Source: CAZEER01 sp964586315 (lineage in GTDB: Bacteria; Fidelibacterota; Marinisomatia; Marinisomatales; UBA1611). Taken from it: a DNA stretch of 64,000 nucleotides. The notes beneath the pieces were generated by a model. That model saw only the letters and a list, made by a program, of their open reading frames with translations. It made no database searches and was not told the origin of the DNA. The translations under genes were made by a program, and so were the position numbers. The first letter of the stretch is position 1, and every line of letters begins with the position of its first letter. The DNA lies in assembly GCA_964586315.1 (NCBI GenBank), contig CAZPHE010000003.1, positions 1 through 64,000 of the forward strand. Reading direction: 5' to 3'. Below, in pieces: positions 17,715 to 27,078 of this stretch.

Positions 17715-18770
17715 ATGAATAAAAATATTACATCTAAAATAATCTTTGATGATATAATGGGTCTAAATGATTCTCTAAACGATCAAATTGAAAATTTTAA
17801 TAATAAAAACTTTTTATTAACTGGTGCTGGAGGGTTCATTGGGAAATATATAGTTTTATTGATTAATTATCTTAATTCTAATATTTTAACACAACCCGCT
17901 ACATTATACTGTTACGATAATTACATAACTGGAGTAGATGATAAAATTGCTGATAAAAATATTTATTTTATTAATCATGATGTTACAATTCCCTTCGAAA
18001 TTGATGATGAAATTGATTACATAATTCATGCCGCAGGAATTGCTTCACCACTTTATTATACAAAACATCCAATTGAAACTATGGATGTTGGTACAATTGG
18101 CACCAGAAATGTACTGGAACTTGCAAAACAAAAAAATGTTAGCGGTTTTTTATTTACCAGTTCAAGTGAAGTATATGGTGATCCCCCTAGTAATTATATA
18201 CCTACACCTGAAACATATAATGGAAATGTATCAATAAGTGGTCCAAGAGCCTGTTATGATGAGTCAAAGAGATTTGCGGAGATATTATGCTTGAATTTTT
18301 GGCGTGTTCATGGAGTACCCATAAAAATCGTTAGATATTTTAATATATATGGACCTGGTCATAGACGAAATGATTATAGGATATTACCTAATTTTATTGA
18401 AAGAGGGCTTAATAACAAATCACTTGAAATTCATCGAGATGGTGAAAACACTAGATCATATTGTTATATTAATGATGCTATAGAAGCTACTTTCAAAATA
18501 TTGTTTTCTGGTCAAAAAGGTGAAGCATATAATGTAGGTAATCCGAATGAGGAAATTTCAGTAAATAAATTATCAGAATTAGTGGTTAGTCTTCTACCCA
18601 AAACTGTAAAAATAGACCATATTGATCCACCACATGATGTTTATGGAAAATCAGATCCAAACAGGCGCTGCCCCGATATCTCTAAATTACAATCAATTCT
18701 TGATTATGTTCCAAAATATGATTTAAAAAACGGAATAGAGAGAACTATACAATGGTATTTAGGCAATTAA
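17715..18770 (+). CDS. NAD-dependent nucleotide-sugar epimerase/dehydratase (UDP-glucuronate decarboxylase-like)
   Basis: This extended short-chain dehydrogenase has 351 residues. The NAD-binding glycine motif is 'LLTGAGGFIGKY' (Gly37-x-x-Gly40-x-x-Gly43), and the catalytic Tyr181 and Lys185 are in 'RACYDESKRFAE', with the Ser/Glu of 'FTSSSEVYG'. The segments 'RYFNIYGPGHRRND' and 'DGENTRSYCYINDAI' resemble UDP-glucuronate decarboxylase and dTDP-glucose 4,6-dehydratase. It probably supplies a modified nucleotide sugar to the glycan cluster it closes. Substrate is an inference. Confidence 0.88.
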   Translation: MNKNITSKIIFDDIMGLNDSLNDQIENFNNKNFLLTGAGGFIGKYIVLLINYLNSNILTQPATLYCYDNYITGVDDKIADKNIYFINHDVTIPFEIDDEIDYIIHAAGIASPLYYTKHPIETMDVGTIGTRNVLELAKQKNVSGFLFTSSSEVYGDPPSNYIPTPETYNGNVSISGPRACYDESKRFAEILCLNFWRVHGVPIKIVRYFNIYGPGHRRNDYRILPNFIERGLNNKSLEIHRDGENTRSYCYINDAIEATFKILFSGQKGEAYNVGNPNEEISVNKLSELVVSLLPKTVKIDHIDPPHDVYGKSDPNRRCPDISKLQSILDYVPKYDLKNGIERTIQWYLGN

Positions 18771-18840
18771 TCTCTAAAACACTACAAGTTATAGTTGTAT
18801 TAATCTTAATTAAAAAACTTAAGGAATCTTAATAATCAAA

Positions 18841-20184
18841 ATGAAAAACACAATAAATAAAAACATAATCGATTCTTTTAATAAAAAAATCAGATCAGAT
18901 CATCATGTTAATACAATCCGGAATGCTACTTTTCGTAATGATCTTGTTGAAGTTGCAATGAATTGGGATCAATATCGTTGTATTGATCATTCTTTCTCAA
19001 ATATTGTTACTGGAGAGATGCCTGTAACTAACCAGAAATCCAGTGGCCGATGTTGGGGATTTGCAGGTCTAAATCTTTTTCGTATTTATTTGGGTAGAAA
19101 ATACAATCTTAAAGATTTCCAGTTTTCCCAAAGTTATTTCATGTTCTGGGATAAATTAGAAAAATCAAATTATTTTTTAGAATCCATCCTTAAAACTGCA
19201 GATCAAGATTGGAATAGTAGACTGATAATGCATCTCTTATCAAATCCAATTCAAGATGGAGGCCAGTGGGACATGTGGATCAATTTAATTAATAAATATG
19301 GAGTTGTACCGCAGTCAGAAATGCCTGAATCATTTTCATCAAGCAGATCAATGCGCATGAACCGATTAATTACACGAAAACTACGTGAGGATGCAATGAT
19401 ATTAAGAAATGAAAAAAATAAAGGCGCATCAGTTTCAGAGCTTGATGATATAAAGGTTGGCATGTTAGAAGAAATTTATAAAATGCTTACGATTCATTTA
19501 GGCAATCCACCTGAATCATTTAATTGGCAAACACGAGACAAAAAGAAAAAATTTATTCGCTTTGAAAATCTGACACCAAGATCATTTTATAATGATCATG
19601 TTGGCCTCAAACTGGATGAATATGTATGCCTGATAAACTGTCCCATGTCTGATAAACAATACAAAAAAGTTTACACAGTTGAATACCTTGGTAACGTAGT
19701 GGAAGGCAACCCAATACGATATTTAAATGTAGAAACACAGATTATGAAAGATGCCACTATAAAATCTTTAAAACATGATGAACCTGTCTGGTTTGGATGC
19801 GATGTAGGTAAACATTTCCATCGTAACCTTGGCATTATGGATATTGACCTTTTTGATTATGATTCTTTTTATAATTTAAAATTTGGGATGGATAAAGCAT
19901 CCAGATTAGAATATGGCGATAGTCAAATGACACATGCTATGCTATTTACAGGTGTTGATCTGGATAAAAAAAATAATTCCACTAAATGGCGCGTTGAGAA
20001 TAGTTGGGGAAATAAAGGCGGTGATAAAGGATATCATATTATGACAGATAAATGGTTTGATGAATATAATTATGAAGTGGTTATTCACAAAAATCATGTT
20101 CCAGAAGAACTGCTAAATATTTATCTCACCGATGATGCAGTAAAATTAGACCCATGGGATCCTATGGGGGCTTTAGCCCATTAA
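18841..20184 (+). CDS. pepC: Bleomycin hydrolase / aminopeptidase C (peptidase C1B)
   Basis: This is a cytoplasmic papain-fold aminopeptidase of 447 residues, the usual length. The oxyanion Gln65 and nucleophile Cys71 are in 'NQKSSGRCWGFAGLN', the catalytic His365 in 'DSQMTHAMLFTGVD', and Asn387 in 'RVENSWGNKGG'. The C-terminal arm 'DPWDPMGALAH' is the family's characteristic tail that reaches into the active site. There is no signal peptide. Its gene follows the glycan cluster after 70 bases but is functionally unrelated. Confidence 0.95.
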   Translation: MKNTINKNIIDSFNKKIRSDHHVNTIRNATFRNDLVEVAMNWDQYRCIDHSFSNIVTGEMPVTNQKSSGRCWGFAGLNLFRIYLGRKYNLKDFQFSQSYFMFWDKLEKSNYFLESILKTADQDWNSRLIMHLLSNPIQDGGQWDMWINLINKYGVVPQSEMPESFSSSRSMRMNRLITRKLREDAMILRNEKNKGASVSELDDIKVGMLEEIYKMLTIHLGNPPESFNWQTRDKKKKFIRFENLTPRSFYNDHVGLKLDEYVCLINCPMSDKQYKKVYTVEYLGNVVEGNPIRYLNVETQIMKDATIKSLKHDEPVWFGCDVGKHFHRNLGIMDIDLFDYDSFYNLKFGMDKASRLEYGDSQMTHAMLFTGVDLDKKNNSTKWRVENSWGNKGGDKGYHIMTDKWFDEYNYEVVIHKNHVPEELLNIYLTDDAVKLDPWDPMGALAH

Positions 20185-20282
20185 TTCTTTTTTTATTATA
20201 GCAAAATACTAACTTGATTGGAAAATTTTCAAAAAATTAATCCTAAATTTCAATAAAATTAATAAAAAAGGTAAGGAGTACT

Positions 20283-21617
20283 ATGTTTAGAAAAGTTACA
20301 ATTATACCAATCCTCTTTTATATCTCTCTAATTAATTCAGAATCCTTGCCTGAATCGCTGGTTAATCAAACAATTAAGATTACTACTCTTGATGGAAATA
20401 TTTTATCAGGAGATGTAGTTTCAGAAAATGAAAACACCATAGTGCTTTTTACAGATTTCGGTACTGTTTCAATTGATCGAGAAAAAATTCAATCTTTAGA
20501 AATGTTGTCAGAAAATGATCTATCTTTAGACAAGAAAAATTTGGAAATAAAAAATAGTAATATAAATCTTTCTATAAATCAAGAAGCACGATGGCGGACA
20601 ATTTATAGTACAATGTTTCTTGGAAATGTTTTATATGGAGGGGGAATCCCTTATGTCCTAGGATTAGATGATCCAAAAGTGATAAATGCATCTCAACTAT
20701 TAATGTTTGGTGGTGGATTTTATGGTTCGTATAAATATACTCAAAATATGAATCTTCCTTATGGTCGTTGGCAATTTCAAACCACAGGTGCGGGCCTAGG
20801 TGGTTTATCTCTTTTACCACTTATATCGACAGTAGGGTTTGAAAATTGGTTTGATTTTGATGAAGATTTTAAATTAGGTCTAACCTATTTGATGGGCATG
20901 GTCCCCTATGGGGCAATGCAAGCGGATAAAAAATATAATGAATGGAATCTCACCAATGGTCAGGCTACTCTTATTTCAAGTAGCGTTCCATGGGGCTATG
21001 CAAATGCATGGGGTGCTCTTTTTTTATTATACGGAGAAGAAGGGTGGCCTGAGTTTGATGGTATAGGATTCAAATTTAATTTTCTTACAACTTACGCTGT
21101 AGCTCTTAGGGCACCTTTCTTCACAAAAAAATATATCACTAGTCAATCATTAACTGAAGACGATGCTTTATTTACCTTTTTATCATTGGGTTTAGGTTTT
21201 ATTAATTCAGTTCACGTGCTGGAAATTTTAGAAAGCTCTAGTTTAAGATTAAATACTGTTCTAATAATGGGCATTACAAATGGATTTGGATATCTAGCAA
21301 ATAGCCTTATAAAAGATACAGATTTGAAAAAAGGGGATTGGAGAATTATTGGGCTTGGGACTAGTGCTGCGTTTTTGATTAGGAGTGGTATCGGCGAACT
21401 TATAGAGGAAGATTTTGGTGATCTATATCTAATTTTAAATATGGTAGCTTTAAATGCAGGCTGGTATTTCACATTTAAAAAAGTCTCCAATAAAAAAACC
21501 AATCTTTTGAAATTTAAAAAGAAAAAAAATAGTACTTCATTATCTCTTTCACCAACAATACTAAATGTTCCAAATAATCCAACCCCTGCAATGCGATTAC
21601 AGGTCACATTTTATTAA
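20283..21617 (+). CDS. Exported protein of unknown function with an Sm-like N-terminal segment
   Basis: The ATG follows AAGGAG at good spacing. A signal peptide ('IPILFYISLINSESLPES') leads into about 60 residues that look like a small beta-barrel ('TIKITTLDGNILSGDVVSEN...'). The rest (about 90-415) is hydrophobic and Gly-rich with several possible membrane-spanning stretches, then a basic tail ('KKVSNKKTNLLKFKKKKN'). A similar N-terminal pattern occurs in the protein at 36158. No function can be assigned. Confidence 0.65.
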   Translation: MFRKVTIIPILFYISLINSESLPESLVNQTIKITTLDGNILSGDVVSENENTIVLFTDFGTVSIDREKIQSLEMLSENDLSLDKKNLEIKNSNINLSINQEARWRTIYSTMFLGNVLYGGGIPYVLGLDDPKVINASQLLMFGGGFYGSYKYTQNMNLPYGRWQFQTTGAGLGGLSLLPLISTVGFENWFDFDEDFKLGLTYLMGMVPYGAMQADKKYNEWNLTNGQATLISSSVPWGYANAWGALFLLYGEEGWPEFDGIGFKFNFLTTYAVALRAPFFTKKYITSQSLTEDDALFTFLSLGLGFINSVHVLEILESSSLRLNTVLIMGITNGFGYLANSLIKDTDLKKGDWRIIGLGTSAAFLIRSGIGELIEEDFGDLYLILNMVALNAGWYFTFKKVSNKKTNLLKFKKKKNSTSLSLSPTILNVPNNPTPAMRLQVTFY

Positions 21618-21715
21618 TTATTAAAAAGGAAATATGTATATCTTTACCATTTGTTTTATGTGAGACAAATTCCTGAAAAATATAATATGATTTAAATATG
21701 CTATATATTTCTAAT

Positions 21716-24700
21716 ATGTTAAAGTTTTTCATTTATTTTTTAACTCTATCTTTTTTGTATTCATCAGATTACTATGTTGCTACCTTTGGTTCTGATTCTA
21801 ATCCTGGAACATTTGTACAGCCATTTCGAACTATCCAGCAGGCAGCAAATATTATGATTTCTGGAGACATTTGCTATATAAGACAAGGAGTCTATCATGA
21901 AACTGTGAATATCAATAATCAGGATGGAATTGATGGTGCTCCAATTATATTTACAAATTATAATAATGAACGCGTAGTCCTGGATGGAACAGTCGCTATT
22001 GATTCTATATGGCAAGTGCACTCAGAAAATATTTGGAAAACAACTCTAAACTTTGATATTTGGCAGTTGTTTGTAGAGAGAACTGAAATGATTATGGCTA
22101 GATGGCCTAATGCAAATTTTGAAGATGGATCTATCTGGGATAAAGAAAACCATTGGGGGCATGGTACAATTGATCAGGATCAAGAAGCGTATGATAACGG
22201 CACCTTAATTGATGATCCCCATGGAGATGTTAATCTTGCTGAAAGTGGTCTTGACATTACTGATGCAATAGCAATACTCAATGTGGGGTCCTATAAAACT
22301 TGGACACGAAGGGTTTTAACTCATAATGGAAATACTTTTACATATGAACCTGTTCCAGAATGGAAAACAAAGCACCATGATTATTATGTTGAAGGTAAGA
22401 TTGAATTTTTAGATACCGAAAGTGAGTGGTTTTTTGACCCTTTCACAAAGGATTTATATTTTTATCCACCTAATGGAACCAATCCCAACGAACTAGAAAT
22501 TCGAGGGAAAGTACAATCCTATGCAATTGAAATTACAAATTCAAATTATTTAGAACTTAAAAATCTAGAATTTTTTGGAACTACATTCAAATTTGTAAAC
22601 TGTGATTATAGTCTTGTTAAAGGATCTAATCTATTTTACCCTAGCTGCTATAAAAGAATGCTTGGAATTGTGGATACAGTGCCTGATATAAGTATTTTTA
22701 CCTCAAGTAGTTTTTGTAAGGTAACTCACTCTGCATTTCGGTATACTGATGGTTCAGCATTAGAAATGTATTCAGGAAACAATACTATAGAAGACTGTTA
22801 TTTTTATCATATTGATTACACTGCAACAGATCTAAATGGTTTAATGACTACCATACAAATGGGTGGATCAGGCAATACCTTTCGAAGAAATACTCTACAT
22901 AAGCTTGGGGCTTCTGCAACTTTAAATCCGGGGAATGAAGCATTGATTGAATTGAATGATATGTCTGATAGTGGATATATGCAGAGCGATGGTGCTTTAG
23001 TACAGTGTATGGTTGGGCAACAACCCGGAGTTGAAATAAGATATAATTGGCTACATGATACAATTAAATATGGAGCAAGATTTGATGGCAATGGAGCAGG
23101 AAATAATGGACTAATGCACCATAATGTGATTTGGAATGTTCAGGGCGGTATAATGATTAAAGGATATGAACACAATCTATATAATAATACTGCATTTGAT
23201 AATGGCGATAAAAATGATATTATTGTTATGATTGAACAAGGTGGGAATGAAGGAACTATCACTCGTAATAATGCTGCCAATAAAATCGCAGGTCATAGAA
23301 GTGGAACATACCAAGACTACCCTGTTCCTGGTATATATGATCATAATTGGAACGGATATGAAACTAATGGGAATATAAAAGATTATTTAATTGATCCAGA
23401 AAATTTTGATTTTAGACCCCATCCTGATTCTGCATTAGTTGATGCTGGAATTGTAGTAGATGGAATTACTGATGGTTATTTTGGTGATGCCCCTGATCAA
23501 GGAGCATATGAAAATGGGGGTGACATGTGGGTTCCAGGTATTACGTGGAATGTAACTGAAACTTTCGGTGATAATTTTAATATACCTGATATAATGCATG
23601 ATGGACCAGTTTGGCACGTATCAAACGCTGGATCTCAAAATAATGATGGAAGTTTGGAAAATCCATTTTCTAATATTCAATTTGCTTATGATCGAGCAAA
23701 TAATAATGATACTATCCTAGTACATCCAGGTATTTATTATGGCACAAATTGGTTTCATGGTAAAAATATTGTTCTCGGCTCACTATACCTTACTACAGGA
23801 GATACCAGCTATATCAATAATACAATCATTGATGGAGATAGTTCTAATTGTAATCTGGCTATCCTAGGAAATATTGATTCAACATCTAGAGTTACCGGAC
23901 TTACAATACAGAATGGTCTCGGATGTGTTTATGGACAGGGAGCTGGGGTTTATATTGAAACATCCAATCCTCGTCTTGATCACTTAGTCATAAAGAATAA
24001 TCATGGTGGAACAAATGGTGGTGGTATCTGCCTTAATGGTGATGCTTCTTCCACATTGAATGAAATTACTATTGAAAACAATTCATCAGAATCTGGAGGT
24101 GGGATTTATATTTATAATTCCACACCTACTATCACAAATTGCACAATTAAGAATAATACTGCTCTTCTTGGAGCAGGGTGTTATTTTGTGACATCTAATC
24201 CAAATCTAGAATATGTTAGCATTACAGATAATCTTGCAGATGATAAAGGTGGTGGAATTTATTCCACAACCTATTCAATACCCATATTTAGTCATTTAAC
24301 AATAGCAAATAATATTGCAGATAGTGGCGGTGGGATTTATTCCACAGATAATTCTAATCCCATTCTATTAAACTCCATTCTTTGGAATGATTCACCTGAA
24401 GAGATTATTTCATCTGGTGATTCTTTAACTATAAACTATTCCAATATTGAAAGTGGTTGGACAGGGATAGAAAACATAAATCAGGATCCTTTATTTTGTC
24501 TACCAGATAGTGGAATCTATACATTAGCTGAAAATTCTCCATGTATTGGAACAGGAGAAAACGGTATTAATATGGGGGCACTTGGAATCGGTTGCGATAT
24601 GATTAATTTCCCTCCAACTGAATTCTCATTACTAACTCCAGTAGATGATTATCAATTAATTATTAATTATTCCAATGAAGATGAATCCTTGATTATCTCT

Positions 24701-25264
24701 TGGGAAGAATCTGAAGATAATAATGGTGATAGCTTAACCTATAAATTATTTTTCTACAGTGAAGATATTTTTATTGATACAATAGCAACAGGTAATACAT
24801 CGTTTGATTTATCCTTTTCAAATTTTATAGATGCTTTTACTGAAAGCGGAGTTGATGGAACAACTATATTATGGGATGTAATGGTTACAGACAACTTAGA
24901 AACATTATTATCTTCGAATGGACCATTCGTAATTTTCATTGATGCAACAGAAGTACTAAATATTAAAAATGACAACATTATTCCACTAGAATTTTGCTTA
25001 TATCAAAATCATCCTAATCCATTCAATCAATCAACATCACTTCATTATGATTTACCTAAAGATTTATTTGTTAATATCACCATATATGATATGTTGGGGG
25101 GGGGAATTCTTGAATTAGTAAACAATGCACAAACTGCAGGTTATAAATCTGTACAATGGAATGCCACAAATGATAAAGGAAAGCCAGTCAGTTCAGGAGT
25201 GTATTTATACCACATTAGTGCAGGTAATTATTCATCTATTAAAAAAATGCTATTATTAAAATAG
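21716..25264 (+). CDS. Secreted right-handed beta-helix protein with type-A (T9SS) sorting domain
   Basis: The ATG at 21716 is preferred over the in-frame ATG at 21698 because it puts the signal peptide ('MLKFFIYFLTLSFLYSS') first. The 1182-residue protein opens with a DUF1565-like stretch ('GSDSNPGTFVQPFRTIQQA'). It then has two beta-helix regions rich in 'NNTIxDCxF' and 'NSSESGGGIYIYNSTPTITN' coils, as in polysaccharide lyases and surface adhesins. It ends with a sorting domain of about 88 residues beginning 'LYQNHPNPFNQSTSLHYDL' and ending 'IKKMLLLK'. Glycan binding or cleavage outside the cell is likely but not proven. A run of nine Gs (25096-25104) lies inside the sorting domain. Confidence 0.85.
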   Translation: MLKFFIYFLTLSFLYSSDYYVATFGSDSNPGTFVQPFRTIQQAANIMISGDICYIRQGVYHETVNINNQDGIDGAPIIFTNYNNERVVLDGTVAIDSIWQVHSENIWKTTLNFDIWQLFVERTEMIMARWPNANFEDGSIWDKENHWGHGTIDQDQEAYDNGTLIDDPHGDVNLAESGLDITDAIAILNVGSYKTWTRRVLTHNGNTFTYEPVPEWKTKHHDYYVEGKIEFLDTESEWFFDPFTKDLYFYPPNGTNPNELEIRGKVQSYAIEITNSNYLELKNLEFFGTTFKFVNCDYSLVKGSNLFYPSCYKRMLGIVDTVPDISIFTSSSFCKVTHSAFRYTDGSALEMYSGNNTIEDCYFYHIDYTATDLNGLMTTIQMGGSGNTFRRNTLHKLGASATLNPGNEALIELNDMSDSGYMQSDGALVQCMVGQQPGVEIRYNWLHDTIKYGARFDGNGAGNNGLMHHNVIWNVQGGIMIKGYEHNLYNNTAFDNGDKNDIIVMIEQGGNEGTITRNNAANKIAGHRSGTYQDYPVPGIYDHNWNGYETNGNIKDYLIDPENFDFRPHPDSALVDAGIVVDGITDGYFGDAPDQGAYENGGDMWVPGITWNVTETFGDNFNIPDIMHDGPVWHVSNAGSQNNDGSLENPFSNIQFAYDRANNNDTILVHPGIYYGTNWFHGKNIVLGSLYLTTGDTSYINNTIIDGDSSNCNLAILGNIDSTSRVTGLTIQNGLGCVYGQGAGVYIETSNPRLDHLVIKNNHGGTNGGGICLNGDASSTLNEITIENNSSESGGGIYIYNSTPTITNCTIKNNTALLGAGCYFVTSNPNLEYVSITDNLADDKGGGIYSTTYSIPIFSHLTIANNIADSGGGIYSTDNSNPILLNSILWNDSPEEIISSGDSLTINYSNIESGWTGIENINQDPLFCLPDSGIYTLAENSPCIGTGENGINMGALGIGCDMINFPPTEFSLLTPVDDYQLIINYSNEDESLIISWEESEDNNGDSLTYKLFFYSEDIFIDTIATGNTSFDLSFSNFIDAFTESGVDGTTILWDVMVTDNLETLLSSNGPFVIFIDATEVLNIKNDNIIPLEFCLYQNHPNPFNQSTSLHYDLPKDLFVNITIYDMLGGGILELVNNAQTAGYKSVQWNATNDKGKPVSSGVYLYHISAGNYSSIKKMLLLK

Positions 25265-25285
25265 GCAATGAAGAGTATGATTTAC

Positions 25286-25626
25286 TTAATTAGGGTTACG
25301 AGAATCTCGATAAGATATTTTGAACCCATTCCAAGTCTCACTTTTCCAAACTATTAAATCTGGTCTAAAATGTATTCTCTCAATCTTTTCTCCATTTACC
25401 CATTTTACATATCTACTTTTTCTAATCCAGATGTATAAGTTTTATGGTGTAATTCACCTGTTGCATTATCAAAAATACTTGAATAATGCTTTTTTGTAAT
25501 ATCATCATTATTAATATAATACTGGTAACACCCAACTTGTACTGAATGATTATCAGCTGCTATAAATAACAGAAATGATTTCATAATAAAAATGCCAGTA
25601 ACCAAGCCTTGAATATATGTTTTTAT
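25286..25626 (-). pseudogene. Small gene with a frameshift and a lost start codon
   Basis: An open stretch (25626 to about 25425, with 'MKSFLLFIAADNHSVQVG' inside) ends at TAA after 'TSGLEKVDM'. The neighbouring frame continues with coding-like sequence ('SRYVKWVNGEKIERIH' ... 'WKSETWNGFKISYRDSRN') to a stop at 25286-25288. Adding one A in the run at the junction (GAAAAAG) would join them. AGGAG lies seven bases before an ATA codon at 25626-25624, where an ATG would be expected, giving 'KTYIQGLVTGIF' as the next residues. The gene therefore seems to have lost both its start and its frame; a read error could explain the frameshift. The family is not recognised. Confidence 0.55.
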
Positions 25627-25701
25627 TAAAAGACTCCTATTTTTATTCTTAATATTTAATCATGTTATGTTTATTTGAAAAATCTTTAAAATCAAATCAA
25701 C

Positions 25702-25732
25702 AAAACTCGATAAAAAATGGGGGAGTTTTTTT
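25702..25732 (+). terminator. Intrinsic terminator candidate
   Basis: The stem AAAACTC/GAGTTTT closes a 14-base loop and is followed by more Ts. It lies between the decayed gene and the YwqK-like gene at 25778, and could end transcripts coming from the beta-helix gene. Confidence 0.5.
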
Positions 25733-25777
25733 AATGGTTCTACATTAGTAGATTAAAAGATAACTTACTAAGATCAA

Positions 25778-26236
25778 ATGCAGAAGTTTCTTATTACTAT
25801 CGTTCTTTTTCTTTCAGTTGCTTTGAGTACTGATACATCCAAAGTAGTTGAAACACACAAAAATGGAAATATCAGTATGATCTCCCATTACCATGATACA
25901 GAAAAAGGGTTAGAATTAATTAAACAAGAGACATTTCATTTTAGTGGTCCGAAATCTATGGTAGGATACTTTAAAAATGGTCTACGGGATGGAACTTGGA
26001 CTTATTGGCATGAAAATGGACAAATGCGCTTAGAAGGAGTTTACCAAAAAGGTTTTAAAGATAGTCTTTGGACAAGGTGGTATAAGAATGGTGTTATTGC
26101 AACAAAATATTACTATGATAATACAACACTTGATGGGAAAGTCATGGAATGGCATATTGATAAAGAATGTTGGGATTCTAAAGGTAATGAATGCGAATGC
26201 GGAGAAAGTTGGTGGGATGGATGTGAACAGCATTAA
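25778..26236 (+). CDS. Exported YwqK/MORN-repeat protein
   Basis: After a signal peptide ('KFLITIVLFLSVALSTDT') come three to four copies of a 22-23 residue MORN-like unit, such as 'GYFKNGLRDGTWTYWHENGQ' and 'GVYQKGFKDSLWTRWYKNG'. This is the pattern of proteins annotated as 'toxin-antitoxin system YwqK family antitoxin'. In exported proteins of this type the antitoxin name is doubtful, and no partner toxin is seen next to it. The C-terminus is Cys-rich ('CWDSKGNECECGESWWDGC'). Confidence 0.75.
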   Translation: MQKFLITIVLFLSVALSTDTSKVVETHKNGNISMISHYHDTEKGLELIKQETFHFSGPKSMVGYFKNGLRDGTWTYWHENGQMRLEGVYQKGFKDSLWTRWYKNGVIATKYYYDNTTLDGKVMEWHIDKECWDSKGNECECGESWWDGCEQH

Positions 26237-26315
26237 TAACATAAGTATTTATAATTTATTACTTTAACACCCGATAATATTCGAGGTTTTTTATTATACA
26301 TATAATAGAAACGAT

Positions 26316-26588
26316 ATGGATGAAAATAAAAAATCAATAATACTTCATTTTTTAACCGAATTTTTACTATTTAGTATAGGAATTGGAATATTGATTATTT
26401 TATTATGGATAAACCAATTCAAATGGTCTTTAAGTATTTTATCTTTATGGGTGTTTTTTCTTAATGCAGTGCTTTTTTCATATTGGATATGGAAAAGCAA
26501 AGTAAAAATATGGGAAAAATCTATAGTTGGTATTTATTTCTTCCTTATCGAATTTATTATTATTAATTCATATACAGTATCTTGGTAA
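26316..26588 (+). CDS. Small membrane protein of unknown function
   Basis: This 90-residue protein has three hydrophobic helices (about residues 9-28, 33-52 and 65-85) and a short charged head ('MDENKKSIILHF'). It is preceded by a hairpin with a T-run (CCCGATAATATTCGAGG plus T's) that resembles the dispersed repeat. Only four bases separate it from the cyclic-nucleotide-binding gene, so it probably belongs to that operon. Confidence 0.6.
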   Translation: MDENKKSIILHFLTEFLLFSIGIGILIILLWINQFKWSLSILSLWVFFLNAVLFSYWIWKSKVKIWEKSIVGIYFFLIEFIIINSYTVSW

Positions 26589-26592
26589 TTAA

Positions 26593-27078
26593 ATGGAAGC
26601 ATTATATAGAAATTATTTTCGTAAAAATGATGATCAGAACCCAATACTTAAAGCACTGGAGCATGTGCCTATTTTTGAGGATTTATCAGAAAAAAAATTA
26701 AAAAACATAGCTCGTCTGACTCATGAAAGAATGTATAAAAAAGATGAATACATATTCAAAAAATTAGCACCCGCAGAAGGTATGTATGTAATTTTAGATG
26801 GCGAAGTAGAAATTCATGACCCAGAATCAGGAAATGTTTTTGCTAATCTGAAAACCGGTGATTTCTTTGGAGAACTAGCCTTACTTGATGAAGAACCTCG
26901 TTCTGCTTCAGCTGTTGCAATTCAGCAAGCCAGATTAATTGGGTTTTTTAGATCTGATCTTTTAACACTTATAGAACGATCACCAGAACTTGGAAATAAA
27001 GTTTTACTTAATCTTTCCAGAGTCCTTGGTGAGAGACTGCGAAAAACAAATATAGAATTAGCAAAATCTTCAGAATAG
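26593..27078 (+). CDS. Cyclic nucleotide-binding domain protein
   Basis: This 161-residue protein is a single CNB domain without a DNA-binding part. The phosphate-binding cassette is 'GDFFGELALLDEEPRSASAV', with Glu94 and Arg103 in the positions that hold the cyclic phosphate and ribose in CRP-like proteins. It may therefore bind cAMP or cGMP and act as an accessory sensor. Its TAG stop overlaps the GTG start of the permease gene (TAGTG), so the two are probably made together. The cyclase fragment at the left edge is a possible but distant source of ligand. Confidence 0.88.
   Translation: MEALYRNYFRKNDDQNPILKALEHVPIFEDLSEKKLKNIARLTHERMYKKDEYIFKKLAPAEGMYVILDGEVEIHDPESGNVFANLKTGDFFGELALLDEEPRSASAVAIQQARLIGFFRSDLLTLIERSPELGNKVLLNLSRVLGERLRKTNIELAKSSE

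Noticed and set aside
20166..20196. Terminator after the C1 peptidase gene
   Set aside because: The stem is only four bases, overlaps the stop codon region and is eight bases from the T-run; too weak to list.
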